Below, one piece after another: positions 39,998 through 49,821 of a stretch of 64,000 nucleotides of DNA. This stretch comes from Luteimonas wenzhouensis (GTDB taxonomy: Bacteria; Pseudomonadota; Gammaproteobacteria; Xanthomonadales; Xanthomonadaceae). The position numbers were made by a program, and so were the translations under genes. Where the stretch lies: the NCBI RefSeq assembly GCF_007859305.1, contig NZ_VOHE01000001.1:620001-684000 (forward strand). The letters are read 5' to 3'. Within the stretch, counting starts at the first letter, position 1, and each line of letters opens with the position of its first letter. A model generated the notes under the pieces. It was not told the origin of the DNA. It ran no database searches and saw only the letters and a program-made list of their open reading frames with translations.

Positions 39998-41182
39998 TCA
40001 CCCGGGTTGCGGGACGCCGAACACCTGACGCAGGTAGGCCAGGTACCCGGGATCGTCGCACATGGTCTTGCCGGGGCTGTCGCTGAGCTTGGCCACCGGC
40101 TGGCCGTTGCAGCGGACCATCTTCATCACGATGCTCAGCGGCTTCGGGCCCAGGTCGTTGGTCAGGTTGGTGCCGACCCCGAACGACATCAGGCAACGCC
40201 CCTTGAAGTGGGCGTACAGGCGCATGACCTCCTCGATGTCCAGGCCATCGCTGAACACGAAGATCTTGGTGCGCGGGTCCACCTTGTTCGCGGCCAGGTG
40301 CGCGATCAGCCGCTCGCCCCACTCCACCGGGTCGCCGGAGTCGTGGCGCATGCCGTCGAACAGCTTGCAGAAGTACATGTCGAAGTCGCGCACGAACGCG
40401 TCCAGGCCGATCACGTCGGTCAGCGCGATGCCGAGATCGCCGCGGTACTCGCGGGCCCAGCCCTCGAACGCGGCCACCTGCGAATCGCGCAGCCGCGGCC
40501 CCAGCGCCTGGTAGGCCTGCAGCCATTCGTGCGCCATCGTGCCCTGCGCGACCAGGCCGTGGCGGCGCGCCAGATCGACATTGCTGGTGCCGGCGAACTT
40601 CTCCCCCAGCCCCTGCACCAGGCGCGGGATCAGGCGGTCGTGCCAGGCGCGCGAATAGCGCCGGCGGGTGCCGAAGTCGGTGATCCGGCAGTCCTCGTAG
40701 CCGACCGCGTCATTGATCCGCGCCAGCTTGGCCTCGAGCCGGCGCAGGCCCTCGGCCTCGTCGGGCGCGCCGTGGGTGTCGCGGAAGTAGACCTCGTTGA
40801 CGATCGCCAGCAGCGGCACCTCGAACAGGATCGTGTGCAGCCACGGCCCCTTGACCTCGAGCTCGATCGCGCCGGGCTCGGCGTCGGAGCGGCGCAGCGA
40901 GACGTACTTGCGCTGCAGCCGGAACAGGGCGAGGAAGTCGACGAAGTCGGACTTGATGAAACGCAGCCCGCGCAGGTAGTCCAGTTCCTCTTCGGCCAGC
41001 CGCAGCGTGCACAGGTGGTCGATCTCGTCGGCGATCGCGTCGATGTGCCGCGCCAGGTCGACCCCGGGGGTGCGGCAACGGAAGCGGTACTCGGCGTGCG
41101 CGGCCGGATGCTGGTGCAGCACCGCCTGCATCATCGTGAACTTGTACAGGTCGGTATCGAGCAGGGACTGGATCACGGGCAT
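39998..41182 (-). CDS. pncB: Nicotinate phosphoribosyltransferase
   Basis: Salvages nicotinate into NAD synthesis. The 394 residues start with [20 protein letters not shown] and contain [13 protein letters not shown] (with the autophosphorylated His region [13 protein letters not shown] downstream), [25 protein letters not shown] and [10 protein letters not shown], all PncB motifs. It lies 58 bp behind the glycosyltransferase pair on the same strand and converges with pyrF. Confidence 0.96.
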   Translation of the reverse strand: MPVIQSLLDTDLYKFTMMQAVLHQHPAAHAEYRFRCRTPGVDLARHIDAIADEIDHLCTLRLAEEELDYLRGLRFIKSDFVDFLALFRLQRKYVSLRRSDAEPGAIELEVKGPWLHTILFEVPLLAIVNEVYFRDTHGAPDEAEGLRRLEAKLARINDAVGYEDCRITDFGTRRRYSRAWHDRLIPRLVQGLGEKFAGTSNVDLARRHGLVAQGTMAHEWLQAYQALGPRLRDSQVAAFEGWAREYRGDLGIALTDVIGLDAFVRDFDMYFCKLFDGMRHDSGDPVEWGERLIAHLAANKVDPRTKIFVFSDGLDIEEVMRLYAHFKGRCLMSFGVGTNLTNDLGPKPLSIVMKMVRCNGQPVAKLSDSPGKTMCDDPGYLAYLRQVFGVPQPG

Positions 41183-41240
41183 GGGAGAACTCCATCGATT
41201 TGCCGGGGCGGCGCCACGCCGGCGTAGCGCCGTGCCGCGC

Positions 41241-42083
41241 TCACGTCCGCCACTGCCGCAGCGCGGCGAAGGGAAAGCGCAGCCAGATCGCGCACCACAC
41301 CGCCACGCGCGCCGGCCAGGGCGCGCGCGTCGCGTCGAACCGGCGGAAGTACCGCCACAGGCCGCGGTGCTTGTGCCATTCCACGAACAGCGGACGCGCG
41401 CGGCTGGACACGCCGCGCAGGTGCAGCACCCGGACGTCGTTGGCCACCGCCACCACCGCGCCGGCGGCGCGCGCGCGGCGGCACAGGTCCAGGTCCTCGG
41501 CGTGCAGGCGGTAGCCCTCGTCGAAGCCGCCGATGCGCTCGAACAGGCGCCGCGGCAGCAGCATCAGCGCACCGGAGACCGCATCGACCGGCTGCAGCGT
41601 GCACGACGGATCGGGCGGCACCGCCACGTCGCGTGCGGCCCGGTCGCGCAGCATGGCGGCAAAGTCGGGATCACGGCGGCGCGCGGCGGCGTCGCGGCGG
41701 CCGTGTTCGTCCACCAGGTCCGCGCCGAGCAGGCAGTCGCCATCGTACGCGCGGGCATGGGCCAGCAGGCGCGCCAGCGCGTCGGGTTCGAGCAGGCAAT
41801 CGGGATTGACGAAGGCCAGCCACTCGGCGTCGCTGGCGCGCGCGCCCTGGTTGCAGGCGACCGAGAAACCGGGGTTGTCCGGATTGCCGATGAAGCGCAG
41901 GCGCGGATCCAGCGAGGCCTGGCGCTGGACCACTTCGAGGGTGCCGTCGGTCGAGCCGTTGTCCACCACCCGCACCTGCACCACCGCCGTGCAGGCCAGT
42001 AGCCGCGCCAGGCAGTCGGCGATGGTGGCTTCGCTCTGGTGGCTGACCACGATCGCGGCGATGCCGGGAGCCGCGGCGCTCAT
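41241..42083 (-). CDS. Family 2 glycosyltransferase (rhamnosyltransferase-like)
   Basis: A 280-residue GT-A fold enzyme: [41 protein letters not shown] and the DxD-equivalent FVNPDCLL, then [19 protein letters not shown] (catalytic acid/metal region). The NPGF/NPDC pair is characteristic of WbbL-type rhamnosyltransferases acting on cell-surface polysaccharide. Donor and acceptor are not determinable. The ATG at 42083 overlaps the previous gene's stop (ATGA). A membrane-peripheral C-terminus ([19 protein letters not shown]) is likely. Confidence 0.85.
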   Translation of the reverse strand: MSAAAPGIAAIVVSHQSEATIADCLARLLACTAVVQVRVVDNGSTDGTLEVVQRQASLDPRLRFIGNPDNPGFSVACNQGARASDAEWLAFVNPDCLLEPDALARLLAHARAYDGDCLLGADLVDEHGRRDAAARRRDPDFAAMLRDRAARDVAVPPDPSCTLQPVDAVSGALMLLPRRLFERIGGFDEGYRLHAEDLDLCRRARAAGAVVAVANDVRVLHLRGVSSRARPLFVEWHKHRGLWRYFRRFDATRAPWPARVAVWCAIWLRFPFAALRQWRT

Positions 42084-42964
42084 GCTGCGCCCCCGGGCGC
42101 GCCGGCATCGCCGCCATGGCCGTCGGCCGGGAACAGTTCCTGCTGCCGCTGCGGCCCGTCGACCTCCGCTTCCAGCCGGGCCAGCCGCTCGCGCAGCGGG
42201 CGCAGCGGATCCTCGATCAGGAACGCCGCCAGCCGCGCGTGCCAGGCCGGCCAGCGTGCGGCCAGTGCGTCCATGTCGCCCTCGCCCGCCCCGCCCTCGC
42301 CGCCACGGGCGACGAAGGCGGTCTCGCACAGGACGTTGCGCCAGCCCAGGCCCGACAGCCGCAGCGACAGGTCGATCAGCGCCGCGTACCAGGACCGGTA
42401 GCTGGCCGCATCCAGGCCGCCGGCCTTGCGCCGGGCGCTTCCGCGCAGCATCACCGCATGCGCCACCGCGGCCGGCAGCTCGGGGTGCAGCGGCGGCATC
42501 GCGGCGCAGGCGCGGGCCAGCCGCGCCGGTTCGGCGGGCATCGGCGAGATCTCGCCGATCCGCAGCCACGCCGCAGCCTCGCCGGCGTTGCACCAGGGAG
42601 TGGCGCTGGCGATCGAGGCGTCACGCGCAAAGCAGGCCGCCAGCTGCACCGCCCAGCCGGGCGCGGGGACCGCGTCGGGCGCGAGCACCACCACGTCGGC
42701 GTCGCCGCAGGCGGCGAGCATCTCGTCCAGGTGCGCGACCTCGCCCACCGGGCGCTCGCGCCGGGTGTAGTCGGCGCGCAGCGGCGTCGCCGCGAGCCAG
42801 CGTTCGATGATGGCCAGGCCGCGTGGCCCCGCCTGGGCGTCGTCCGCGAGCCATACCGCGGTGCCCGCCGGGGTGGCGGCGTCGAGCGCGGCGAGGCAGG
42901 CGTCGAGCGCGGCGTCGTCCACGCCCACCGGCAACAGCACCACCGGCAACTCAGCCATGCGCAC
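42080..42964 (-). CDS. Degenerate GT2-like glycosyltransferase-fold protein
   Basis: A 294-residue protein with a GT-A-like outline (VVLLPVGVDDAALDACLAAL, VWLADDAQAGPRG, VVVLAPDAVPAPGWAVQL). The DxD motif position reads APD, so metal-dependent catalysis is doubtful. The C-terminal half has WYAALIDLSLRLSGLGWRNVLCETAFVARGGEGG and a charged end. It begins 18 bp after gspD and is translationally coupled to the next GT. A second Met two codons in (42958) is an alternative start. Function is not assigned. Confidence 0.65.
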   Translation of the reverse strand: MRMAELPVVLLPVGVDDAALDACLAALDAATPAGTAVWLADDAQAGPRGLAIIERWLAATPLRADYTRRERPVGEVAHLDEMLAACGDADVVVLAPDAVPAPGWAVQLAACFARDASIASATPWCNAGEAAAWLRIGEISPMPAEPARLARACAAMPPLHPELPAAVAHAVMLRGSARRKAGGLDAASYRSWYAALIDLSLRLSGLGWRNVLCETAFVARGGEGGAGEGDMDALAARWPAWHARLAAFLIEDPLRPLRERLARLEAEVDGPQRQQELFPADGHGGDAGAPGGAA

Positions 42965-42982
42965 GCCCGCCTGCGGCCACGG

Positions 42983-45175
42983 TCAGTCCCGCGCCTGGTG
43001 CAGCGGCTCCATCGCGCGGAACCGGCGGCTGTACTCGTCGGTCAGGTTCCGCGCCTCGTTGTTGTTGCGCACGATGCGCGCGGTGATCAGGACGATGGTC
43101 TCGCTGCGCGAGGATTCGTTCCGCTGGCTGCCGAACAGCGCGCCCAGCACCGGGATCCGGCTCAGGCCGGGAATGCCGCTGCTGCCGCGCTCGACGCCGT
43201 CGCTGATCAGTCCGGCGAGCATGACCGTGTCGCCGTCCTGCGCCGCGGCCTCGGTCTTGAGCCGGCGGGTGGAGATGATGAAGTTGCCGTTGTTGTCCGG
43301 CTGCCCGGTCGGCGCGCTGATCTCCTGCACGATGTCGAGGAAGATCGTGCCGTCCTGGGTCACCCGCGGGCGCACCTTGAGGATGGTGCCGGTCTCCAGG
43401 TACTGCACCGAGGTGAGGCTGTTGTCGCTGCCCAGGATCGGGTTGACCGAGACCGTGGAGACCGGGATCCGGTCGCCGACGTTGAACTCGGCCTCGGCGT
43501 TGTTGCGCACGAACACCGACGGGGTCGAGAGCAATCGCACGTCCGAGACCCGGTCCAGGGCGCTGATGATCGCCGCCGCGTCGTTCTTGAACAGCGTCCA
43601 GGACGCGCCGCTGCCGCCGCTGACGCTGCCGCCGTAGGTGCTCCAGCTGCGCGGCAGGGACGGATTCACCGCCAGGTCCAGGCCCGGCAGCCCGGGCACG
43701 CCGGACGCGCCGTTCTCGATGAACCACTGCACGCCGTAGGACAGCTCGCCGGTGAGCTGCACCTGCGCCACCTGGGCCTCGATGTGGACCTGCAGCGGCA
43801 TCACGTCCAGGCGTTCGATCACGTCGCGGATCGACTTCCACGCGGTGGGCGTGGTGCGCACCAGCAGGGCGTTGGTTTCGTCCAGGGCCGAGACGCCCAC
43901 GCGGTCGCCCTCGACCTCCAGGGTGACGGCGCTGGCGCCGCCGCGGTCCTGGCCGAGCGACATCGAGCCGCCGCCGAAGCCGCCGCCGGTCGACGGCCCC
44001 ATCGTGTCCATGGGCTCGACATCGCGCCCGGTGTCGCCCGGATCCACGCCGCTGCCGATGGTCGCCGGGGTGGTGCCCGGCATCAGCGACGGACCACCGC
44101 CGTCGCCGCCGGCGCGCCGGCTGCCGCCTCCGAACACCTCCGCCAGTCGCTCGGCGAGGTCGCGGGCGCGGATGTACTTGAGTTCGTACGAGTACAGGCG
44201 CATCCCCGCGCCGGCGCTGTCGATGCGGTCCAGCCATTCCCGGATGTCGTCCAGGTACTCGGCCTGGGGCGTGATCACCAGCACCGCGTTCGCGCCCTCC
44301 AGCGGCATGAAGCGGAACATGCCCGCGACCGGGGTCTTGCTCTGCTCGCCGAACACCTTCTCCAGGTCGGCCGCCACCCGCGTGGCCTTGCCGCCCTGCA
44401 GCGGGAACACGCCCACCGACATGCCCGAGAGCCAGTCCACGTCGAAGATCTCGATCGTGCGCAGGTAGTTCTCCAGCTCCACCCGCGAACCCGCGACCGT
44501 GATCGTGTTGCGCCCGTTGTCCACCGCGACGATCGCGTCGGGGCGTGCATACGGCTCGAGCACCTTCTCCATCTCGCTGGCCGAGATGTAGCGCAGCGGC
44601 ACCACCCGCACCTCGAAGCCGCGCGCGGCGGCGGCGCTGCCGGCGCGCGGCGCCACGGCGCCGGAGGCCAGCGCGGAGTCGGCCGGCACGATCTGGTACA
44701 TGCCGCCGCTGTAGACCATGCGCGCGTTGTTGTCGGCCAGCGCGCGCTCGAGCAGCACGTAGGCCTGCGCCGGGCTCACCGTGCGCGGCGTGGCCAGGGT
44801 GACCGTGCCCTGCACGCCCGGGGCGATGGTGTAGTTCTGGCCGAGCATGTCGCCGAGGATGGCCTTGACCACCGCGTGCAGCGGCTCGCCCTCGAAGTTG
44901 AACGAGGCCTCGCCGGTGCTGCCGCCCAGGTTGGGCGGCGGCGCGGCCGCGGTGTGCTGGTCGATCACCCGGCCGGTGCCGCGCCGGATCTGGGCGCGCG
45001 GGCCGGCCGCCTCCTCGTCCGGCAGCGCGACCGTGTCCACGCCGGCATCCGGGCCGGCGGGGCGTTGCGGTGATCGCGACAGCGTCGGCGGCGGCATCGA
45101 GGCGCAGGCGGCGAGCAGCGCGGCCAGCAGGGCCACGATCGCGGTACGGCAGGGGCTTGGCAGGGTCATCGGCAC
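42983..45175 (-). CDS. gspD: Type II secretion outer-membrane secretin GspD (XpsD)
   Basis: The outer-membrane pore of the type II system. The 730-residue lipoprotein has lipobox LLAAC (Cys24), N0-N3 domains (from SFNFEGEPLHAVVKAILGDML to about residue 450, with a Gly-rich insert around 370-405), and a secretin domain (QVHIEAQVAQVQLTGELSYGV to RIVRNNNEARNLT). The VPVLGALF-type signature IPVLGALFGS is seen. Being a lipoprotein itself, it may reach the outer membrane without a separate pilotin, as reported for XpsD. It lies 3 bp behind gspN. Confidence 0.95.
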   Translation of the reverse strand: MPMTLPSPCRTAIVALLAALLAACASMPPPTLSRSPQRPAGPDAGVDTVALPDEEAAGPRAQIRRGTGRVIDQHTAAAPPPNLGGSTGEASFNFEGEPLHAVVKAILGDMLGQNYTIAPGVQGTVTLATPRTVSPAQAYVLLERALADNNARMVYSGGMYQIVPADSALASGAVAPRAGSAAAARGFEVRVVPLRYISASEMEKVLEPYARPDAIVAVDNGRNTITVAGSRVELENYLRTIEIFDVDWLSGMSVGVFPLQGGKATRVAADLEKVFGEQSKTPVAGMFRFMPLEGANAVLVITPQAEYLDDIREWLDRIDSAGAGMRLYSYELKYIRARDLAERLAEVFGGGSRRAGGDGGGPSLMPGTTPATIGSGVDPGDTGRDVEPMDTMGPSTGGGFGGGSMSLGQDRGGASAVTLEVEGDRVGVSALDETNALLVRTTPTAWKSIRDVIERLDVMPLQVHIEAQVAQVQLTGELSYGVQWFIENGASGVPGLPGLDLAVNPSLPRSWSTYGGSVSGGSGASWTLFKNDAAAIISALDRVSDVRLLSTPSVFVRNNAEAEFNVGDRIPVSTVSVNPILGSDNSLTSVQYLETGTILKVRPRVTQDGTIFLDIVQEISAPTGQPDNNGNFIISTRRLKTEAAAQDGDTVMLAGLISDGVERGSSGIPGLSRIPVLGALFGSQRNESSRSETIVLITARIVRNNNEARNLTDEYSRRFRAMEPLHQARD

Positions 45176-45178
45176 AGT

Positions 45179-45979
45179 CTATGGGTTGGGCGGGTCCGCG
45201 CGCGGCGGGCGCGGCGGGGACATGCCATCGGCCCGCAGCCGGGCGCGACGCTCCTCGATCCGGCGCCGGATCATCTCCACCTGCTCCTGCGCCTCCTGCT
45301 GGCGGACGCCGCCGGGGGCCGAGTCCTCCAGCGCGGCGGCCGCCTCGGCGGCCGGGTCCGGGGCCTGGCCGTCCGCGCCCGGCCCCCCGGACGGGTCGGC
45401 GCCAGGCCCGGCGGCCGGCGACTGCGCGGGGCCGGCGGCGGCATCGCGCGGGATGAACGAGGTCGGCGCTTCGCCGCCCACCCCGTCGAACACCCGCAGC
45501 TCCAGGCTGCGCTCGCCTTCGGGACCGGCGAACACCGCGCGCCGGGCTTCCACCGATTGCAGCACCCAGCCCGGGGCGCCCTCGGGCGAATGCCCGCGGC
45601 GCACGCGCACCGGGTCGCCGCCGTCGACCGGCTGCAGGATCACCAGCTGCACCTGCGGCGTGCGCAGCACGCTGGTGAGGACGTAATCGAAACCGCCGCC
45701 TGCGCCCGGCTCCGCCGTCGGGTCGATCACGAACGGCTGCGGGCGCCGGTCCTCGGTGAACAGCGGGCGTGCCGCCACGTCCGCGTACTGCGGCAGCGGC
45801 CCGAGGCGCTCGGGCGCGGGCGCCACCGGCGTCGGCAGCGGTTGCGCCAGCGCCGGATCCTCCTCCAGCCGGTCGATGCTGCCGCCCATGCCAAACAGCG
45901 CCAGGACCCACGCGCACAGCGCCCAGCCGGCGAGCGCGGCGTACAGCCAGGTGCGCGCACCCGCGTCCTCAGCGCGCAC
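45179..45979 (-). CDS. gspN: Type II secretion protein N (XpsN, GspC-like)
   Basis: A 266-residue bitopic protein: short cytoplasmic start, membrane helix (about 10-31), a Pro-rich linker and a GspC homology region (ARPLFTEDRRPQPF, VLTSVLRTPQVQLVILQ). The rest is low-complexity Pro/Ala with a charged C-terminal helix (QVEMIRRRIEERRARL). In Xanthomonas, XpsN joins the L-M platform to XpsD and takes the GspC role. Start overlaps gspM by 11 bases. The call rests on position and weak similarity. Confidence 0.82.
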   Translation of the reverse strand: MRAEDAGARTWLYAALAGWALCAWVLALFGMGGSIDRLEEDPALAQPLPTPVAPAPERLGPLPQYADVAARPLFTEDRRPQPFVIDPTAEPGAGGGFDYVLTSVLRTPQVQLVILQPVDGGDPVRVRRGHSPEGAPGWVLQSVEARRAVFAGPEGERSLELRVFDGVGGEAPTSFIPRDAAAGPAQSPAAGPGADPSGGPGADGQAPDPAAEAAAALEDSAPGGVRQQEAQEQVEMIRRRIEERRARLRADGMSPPRPPRADPPNP

Positions 45980-46589
45980 CGCCCACCCCCGCCGCGGGCG
46001 CCGGCTGCAGGTAGCCCGACAGGTCGAAGCTCGCGTCCACCCCTCCCCCGCCTCCGCCCCCCGGCTGGCTGCTGAACTGGTAGCGCTGGGCGAGGATGTT
46101 GAGGTTGTCGACGAACAGGCGCGGCGAGCCGCTTTCGAGCGAATGCAGCACCGCGGCCAGCTCGGCGTTGCCGCAGGTCAGGCGCACCTGCACGGTGGCG
46201 CGCGGGAAGCGTTCCTGGCGCGCGTCGTTGATCGGCTGGCGATGGCTGATCGCGCAGCTGCGGTTGCCGGGGCTGGCCTGCGCCACCGCCTGCTCGAGCC
46301 GCTGCACCAGGGCCGAGGTGGCCAGCTGCAGGTTGGCCTCGGCCATGAAGCCCGGCGTGCGCGCCGCGGCCTCGCGCGCGGCCTCGAGCCGGCGCGCGAC
46401 CTCCGGCGCCTGCGCCAGTTCCATGCGCGCGCGCAGGTCGCGCTCGCGCAGCGCCTCGATCCGGGCGGTGGTCGCGCGCATCGGCACCGTCCACCACGGA
46501 TGCACCAGCACCAGGTAGGCGAGCGCGAGCACGCCGGCGAGGATCGCCAGCGCCAGCCAGCGTTCGCGCCTACCGGGCTGCGGCGGCAT
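45969..46589 (-). CDS. gspM: Type II secretion inner-membrane platform protein GspM
   Basis: A 206-residue bitopic protein with one membrane helix (about 11-30, ALAILAGVLALAYLVLVHPWW), a coiled-coil segment (RATTARIEALRERDLRARMELA) and a ferredoxin-like periplasmic domain ending LFVDNLNILAQRY. It partners GspL. The start lies 20 bases inside gspL. Confidence 0.85.
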   Translation of the reverse strand: MPPQPGRRERWLALAILAGVLALAYLVLVHPWWTVPMRATTARIEALRERDLRARMELAQAPEVARRLEAAREAAARTPGFMAEANLQLATSALVQRLEQAVAQASPGNRSCAISHRQPINDARQERFPRATVQVRLTCGNAELAAVLHSLESGSPRLFVDNLNILAQRYQFSSQPGGGGGGGVDASFDLSGYLQPAPAAGVGGAR

Positions 46590-47751
46590 CGCCTGCCTCC
46601 CCCGCGGCCGCCCCGGCGGGCGCCGTGGCCACGGTCGCGGTCAGGGTGAAGCGGTCCATCCGGCTGCGCGGATCGGGCTGCAGCGCGCCGGCCAGCGCCG
46701 GCGAGGTCCACAGCGGCGACCCCTGGAGCTGGCCCACCAGCGCGGACGCTTCGCGGCTGAGGCCGATCAGCAGGATCCGGTCGCCTTCGATCGAGAGCTT
46801 CTCCAGGTAGGTGCCGTCGGGCAGCCGCCGCGCCAGCTCGTCCATCAGTTCGACCATGGTCGGGGTGCCCGCGCGCGCGGACTGCAGGAACGCGCCGCCC
46901 TCGACCAGGTCGAGCAGCCGGCGCTTCTCCAGCGAGGCCGCGCGCGCCTGGCGCACGGTCTGTTCGACCTGCCGTTCGAACTCGTCGGCGGCGGCCCGGC
47001 GGTTGGCCAGCATCTGCCACATGGCCGCGGCCAGGGCCAGGGCCGCGACCAGCAGCAGCACCGCGTTGCGGCCGCGCCAAGGATCCTCGCGGCGGTGGCG
47101 GCGCGCGTCGCCCATCAGGTTGATCCCCAGCGGCCGGCCGGCCGCGTCGGCGGCATCGACGCCCGCCAGGGTCGGCGCGAGCGGGCCGAGCGCGGCGAGC
47201 GCGGCCTCGAGCGTGGTCCGTGGCACCACCGCCAGTTCCACCTCGATCCGGTCGTCGCCACGATTGCCGAGCACGCGCGCGTCGTAATGCACCTCGTCGG
47301 CGGCGAACGGGGTCTGGCGGTCGATCTCGAACCCCAGCACCTCGCGCAGCCGTTCGCCGGCGGCGGCGGGCAGGACCAGCCGCCGGCGCAGGACCACGTC
47401 GGCCGGCAGCAGCAGCCAGCGTGGCACCTCGAGCGCACGCGGCGCGAGCAGCATCGCGAACGGGTCGCCCCCGCCGTCGCCCAGTCCGGCCAGCGGGACG
47501 TCGGCCAGCACGCCGGCTTCGTCGCCACGCCACAGCGCCAGCTCCAGGTCGCGCTCGCGCACGCGCAGCAGCAGCCGCTGCGGCGTCAGGCCGATCAGGT
47601 CGCGGGTGCCGGGCGGCAGCCACGCGGCCAGCGCGTTGCCCCACCAGGACAGAAAGCGCCGCAGGCGCGGCCGCAGCGAGCCTTCGACGCGGCGCAGCCC
47701 GGCGCGCAGGCCTCCCGAGGCCGCATCGGATTGTTCGACCACGGCGCTCAT
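46570..47751 (-). CDS. gspL: Type II secretion protein GspL
   Basis: Recruits the GspE ATPase to the membrane. The 393-residue protein has a cytoplasmic PilM/actin-like domain (VVLRRRLVLPAAAGERLREVLGFEIDRQTPFAADEVHYDAR), a membrane helix near residue 230 (LLLVAALALAAAMW), and a PilN-like periplasmic domain (MVELMDELARRLPDGTYLEKLSIEGDRI). The ATG at 47751 overlaps the gspK stop (ATGA). Confidence 0.9.
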   Translation of the reverse strand: MSAVVEQSDAASGGLRAGLRRVEGSLRPRLRRFLSWWGNALAAWLPPGTRDLIGLTPQRLLLRVRERDLELALWRGDEAGVLADVPLAGLGDGGGDPFAMLLAPRALEVPRWLLLPADVVLRRRLVLPAAAGERLREVLGFEIDRQTPFAADEVHYDARVLGNRGDDRIEVELAVVPRTTLEAALAALGPLAPTLAGVDAADAAGRPLGINLMGDARRHRREDPWRGRNAVLLLVAALALAAAMWQMLANRRAAADEFERQVEQTVRQARAASLEKRRLLDLVEGGAFLQSARAGTPTMVELMDELARRLPDGTYLEKLSIEGDRILLIGLSREASALVGQLQGSPLWTSPALAGALQPDPRSRMDRFTLTATVATAPAGAAAGEAGDAAAAR

Positions 47752-48605
47752 CGCGGCAACGCGCCTTCCTCCCATTTCAAGATGGTGAACGCCGACCCCG
47801 GTATTCCGCTGGGCCCGAGCCGGACCACGGCGCGCAGGGCGGCTTCGCGCCCGTCCCCGAGCCTCGCCTGGCTCTCGATACTATACGTGCCGCTGCCGGC
47901 GCCCACGAAGCTCGGCTCCCCCGGCCGCGGCGGGCGTTCACGCTCGGCCAGCACCGGCCCGGGATCGACGCCGATGGCCTGCAGTACGGGCGCGGCGGCG
48001 AAACGGGCGTCGGGGATCGGCAGGCCGCCGTGCACGGTCAGGTGCGCGGCCAGGCGCTCGAACAGCGCCGGGGTCATGCCCAGCACCTGTTCGACCTCGG
48101 CCACGGTTTCGAACGGCGCGTCCTTCGCCCCCCAGGGCAGGCCGGCCGCCGCGTATTGCGGATCCTCGGCGCCGCCCACGGCCTGCAGCAGGTCGTCGGC
48201 GTCACGCCAGTCGGCGATCGCCGCGGCCACCGCGTCGGCTTCGGCGCGGTCCGCGCCCAGCACCTGCATCAGCGCCGAGAGCGCGGCCGGCTCGGCGGCG
48301 TTGAGGTCGAACTTGCCCGACTCGTCGATGATCCGGACCTCCACGACGGCGCCCCCGAATCGCCATGGGTAGGGGCGGCCGTCGGGCAGCCACTGCAGCC
48401 GCGGGTCCGGGTGCGAGATCCGGGTGATGGCGTATTCCAACCCCGCGCGCGCGGCCTGCCCGGCCACCAGCGACCCGTCGAGTGTGCGCGCCTGCAGGCG
48501 CTCGACCTGCGCGGTCATCGCGAACGCGCCGATCAGTGCGGCCATCAGCGCCACCAGCCACAGCACCAGCACCAGGGCGGCGCCTTGCGCGCGTACCCGG
48601 CTCAC
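47748..48605 (-). CDS. gspK: Type II secretion minor pseudopilin GspK
   Basis: A 285-residue pseudopilus tip protein. The prepilin site AQG-AALVLVLWLVAL comes right after the start and lacks the Glu at position 5, as is normal for GspK. The large globular domain has GLEYAITRI, DLNAAEP (the helix-hairpin motif), and ADWRDADDL. A GTG start at 48605 overlaps the gspJ stop (GTGA). Its leader is short (8 residues), unlike those of the other pseudopilins here. Confidence 0.9.
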   Translation of the reverse strand: MSRVRAQGAALVLVLWLVALMAALIGAFAMTAQVERLQARTLDGSLVAGQAARAGLEYAITRISHPDPRLQWLPDGRPYPWRFGGAVVEVRIIDESGKFDLNAAEPAALSALMQVLGADRAEADAVAAAIADWRDADDLLQAVGGAEDPQYAAAGLPWGAKDAPFETVAEVEQVLGMTPALFERLAAHLTVHGGLPIPDARFAAAPVLQAIGVDPGPVLAERERPPRPGEPSFVGAGSGTYSIESQARLGDGREAALRAVVRLGPSGIPGSAFTILKWEEGALPR

Positions 48606-49288
48606 GGCAGCGCCCCGCCGCGCTGCGGCAGGCTCACCAGCAGCGGCGGCCAGGCGCCGCCGCTGCGGCTGGACAGTTCCACCGAGACCTGCAGCGGAAG
48701 CGCGTCGACCCGGTCCCAGCGGTCGCTCCAGTCGCCGAGCCGGCCGTCCTCGTCGAGTCCGCGGTAGCGCAGTCGCACGCCGGTCAGGTCCGGCACCAGC
48801 ACGTCCGGCGGCCGCGCATCGCGCGCCTCGACCGTGCGGCCGGCCAGCACCATGGAAAACGAGACCGCCAGCACCGGCTCCGCCCCGTCGTCGAGCACCG
48901 CGATGTCGTGCAGGTGCGGCCCCCCGCGCCCGAGGTAGTCGGGCAGGTCGGCGACGAAGCGGATCCGGTCGGGCTCGCCGACGAAGCGGACCAGGCGCCC
49001 GGTCTCCGGATCGGTGGCGAATGCGATCGGCGCCGCCGAGGCGAGCCGGCGGCGGAGGAACCCATCCACCGCGCGCATGCGCTCGGTGCGCTGCGCGATC
49101 CGCTCGCCGCGTTCGACCGAGGCGGTAGCCGCGCGCAGGGTGGCGAACCCCAGCGCCAGGCCCGCCGCCAGCAGGCTGGTGGCGACCAGGATCTCGAGCA
49201 GGGTGAAGCCCCGCTGCGAGGGCCGCGGCGTCGCGGCGGGAGCGACGCCCCCGCCACGGCCGCCCGCGATCCACCCGTGCGTCCTCAT
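48602..49288 (-). CDS. gspJ: Type II secretion minor pseudopilin GspJ
   Basis: A 228-residue pseudopilin: a 27-residue leader rich in Gly/Arg, cleavage at SQRG-FTLLEILVATSLLA (Glu5 present), then a beta-rich domain with VEARDARPPDVLVPDLTGVRLRY. GspJ joins GspI and GspK at the pseudopilus tip. The ATG at 49288 overlaps the gspI stop (ATGA). Confidence 0.9.
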   Translation of the reverse strand: MRTHGWIAGGRGGGVAPAATPRPSQRGFTLLEILVATSLLAAGLALGFATLRAATASVERGERIAQRTERMRAVDGFLRRRLASAAPIAFATDPETGRLVRFVGEPDRIRFVADLPDYLGRGGPHLHDIAVLDDGAEPVLAVSFSMVLAGRTVEARDARPPDVLVPDLTGVRLRYRGLDEDGRLGDWSDRWDRVDALPLQVSVELSSRSGGAWPPLLVSLPQRGGALP

Positions 49289-49821
49289 CCGGCCACCCCG
49301 GCCGGATCGGGCTGCACCAGCCGCAGGGTTTCCAGCCGCAGGCGCTCGCGCGGGCCGCCCTCGCCCCACTGCACCTGCAGGCGCAGGTGCATCAGCCGCG
49401 GGCCGTAGGGGTCGACCGGTGCATCCGGGTCGTGGACCGGATCGGCATAGGGTTCGACCTCCAGCACCCAGCGGTAGCGGCCGGCGTCGAACCCGCCCTC
49501 GCGGCGGCCCGGTTCCAGCGGCTCGCCCACGCCAACCACGTCCAGCAACGAGCGCGCGTGCAGCGCCGCGCGGGCGCTGTCGGCCGACCCGCGCACCTGG
49601 CGCAGGCCGCCGGACAGGGTGCCCAGCAGCAGCACCAGCGCCAGCCCGAGCACGGCAAAGGCGATGATGATCTCGAGCAGGGTGTAGCCGCGCTCGCGCG
49701 TGCCTGCCCCGCCAGCCGCGGCGGGTGGAGGACGGCCGCCGCGGCAGCGCGCCATGCGTCCCAGCGTCACCAGGCAGCACGCCTGCCGTGCGCCGGCACG
49801 GGCGTCGCGCCGCCGGCTCAC
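49285..49821 (-). CDS. gspI: Type II secretion minor pseudopilin GspI
   Basis: A 178-residue pseudopilin with cleavage at TRERG-YTLLEIIIAFAVLG: Tyr instead of Phe at mature position 1, Glu5 present. The leader is 45 residues if the coupled ATG at 49821 (ATGA with the gspH stop) is used; a Met at residue 23 (49755) would cut it to 23. The short globular part has DPYGPRLMHLRLQVQW. It is the tip initiator with J and K. Confidence 0.88.
   Translation of the reverse strand: MSRRRDARAGARQACCLVTLGRMARCRGGRPPPAAAGGAGTRERGYTLLEIIIAFAVLGLALVLLLGTLSGGLRQVRGSADSARAALHARSLLDVVGVGEPLEPGRREGGFDAGRYRWVLEVEPYADPVHDPDAPVDPYGPRLMHLRLQVQWGEGGPRERLRLETLRLVQPDPAGVAG

Noticed and set aside
42116..45073. A 985-codon plus-strand open frame opposite gspD
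   Set aside because: GspD domains are clear on the minus strand. The plus-strand frame is low complexity, rich in Arg, His, Asp and Val.
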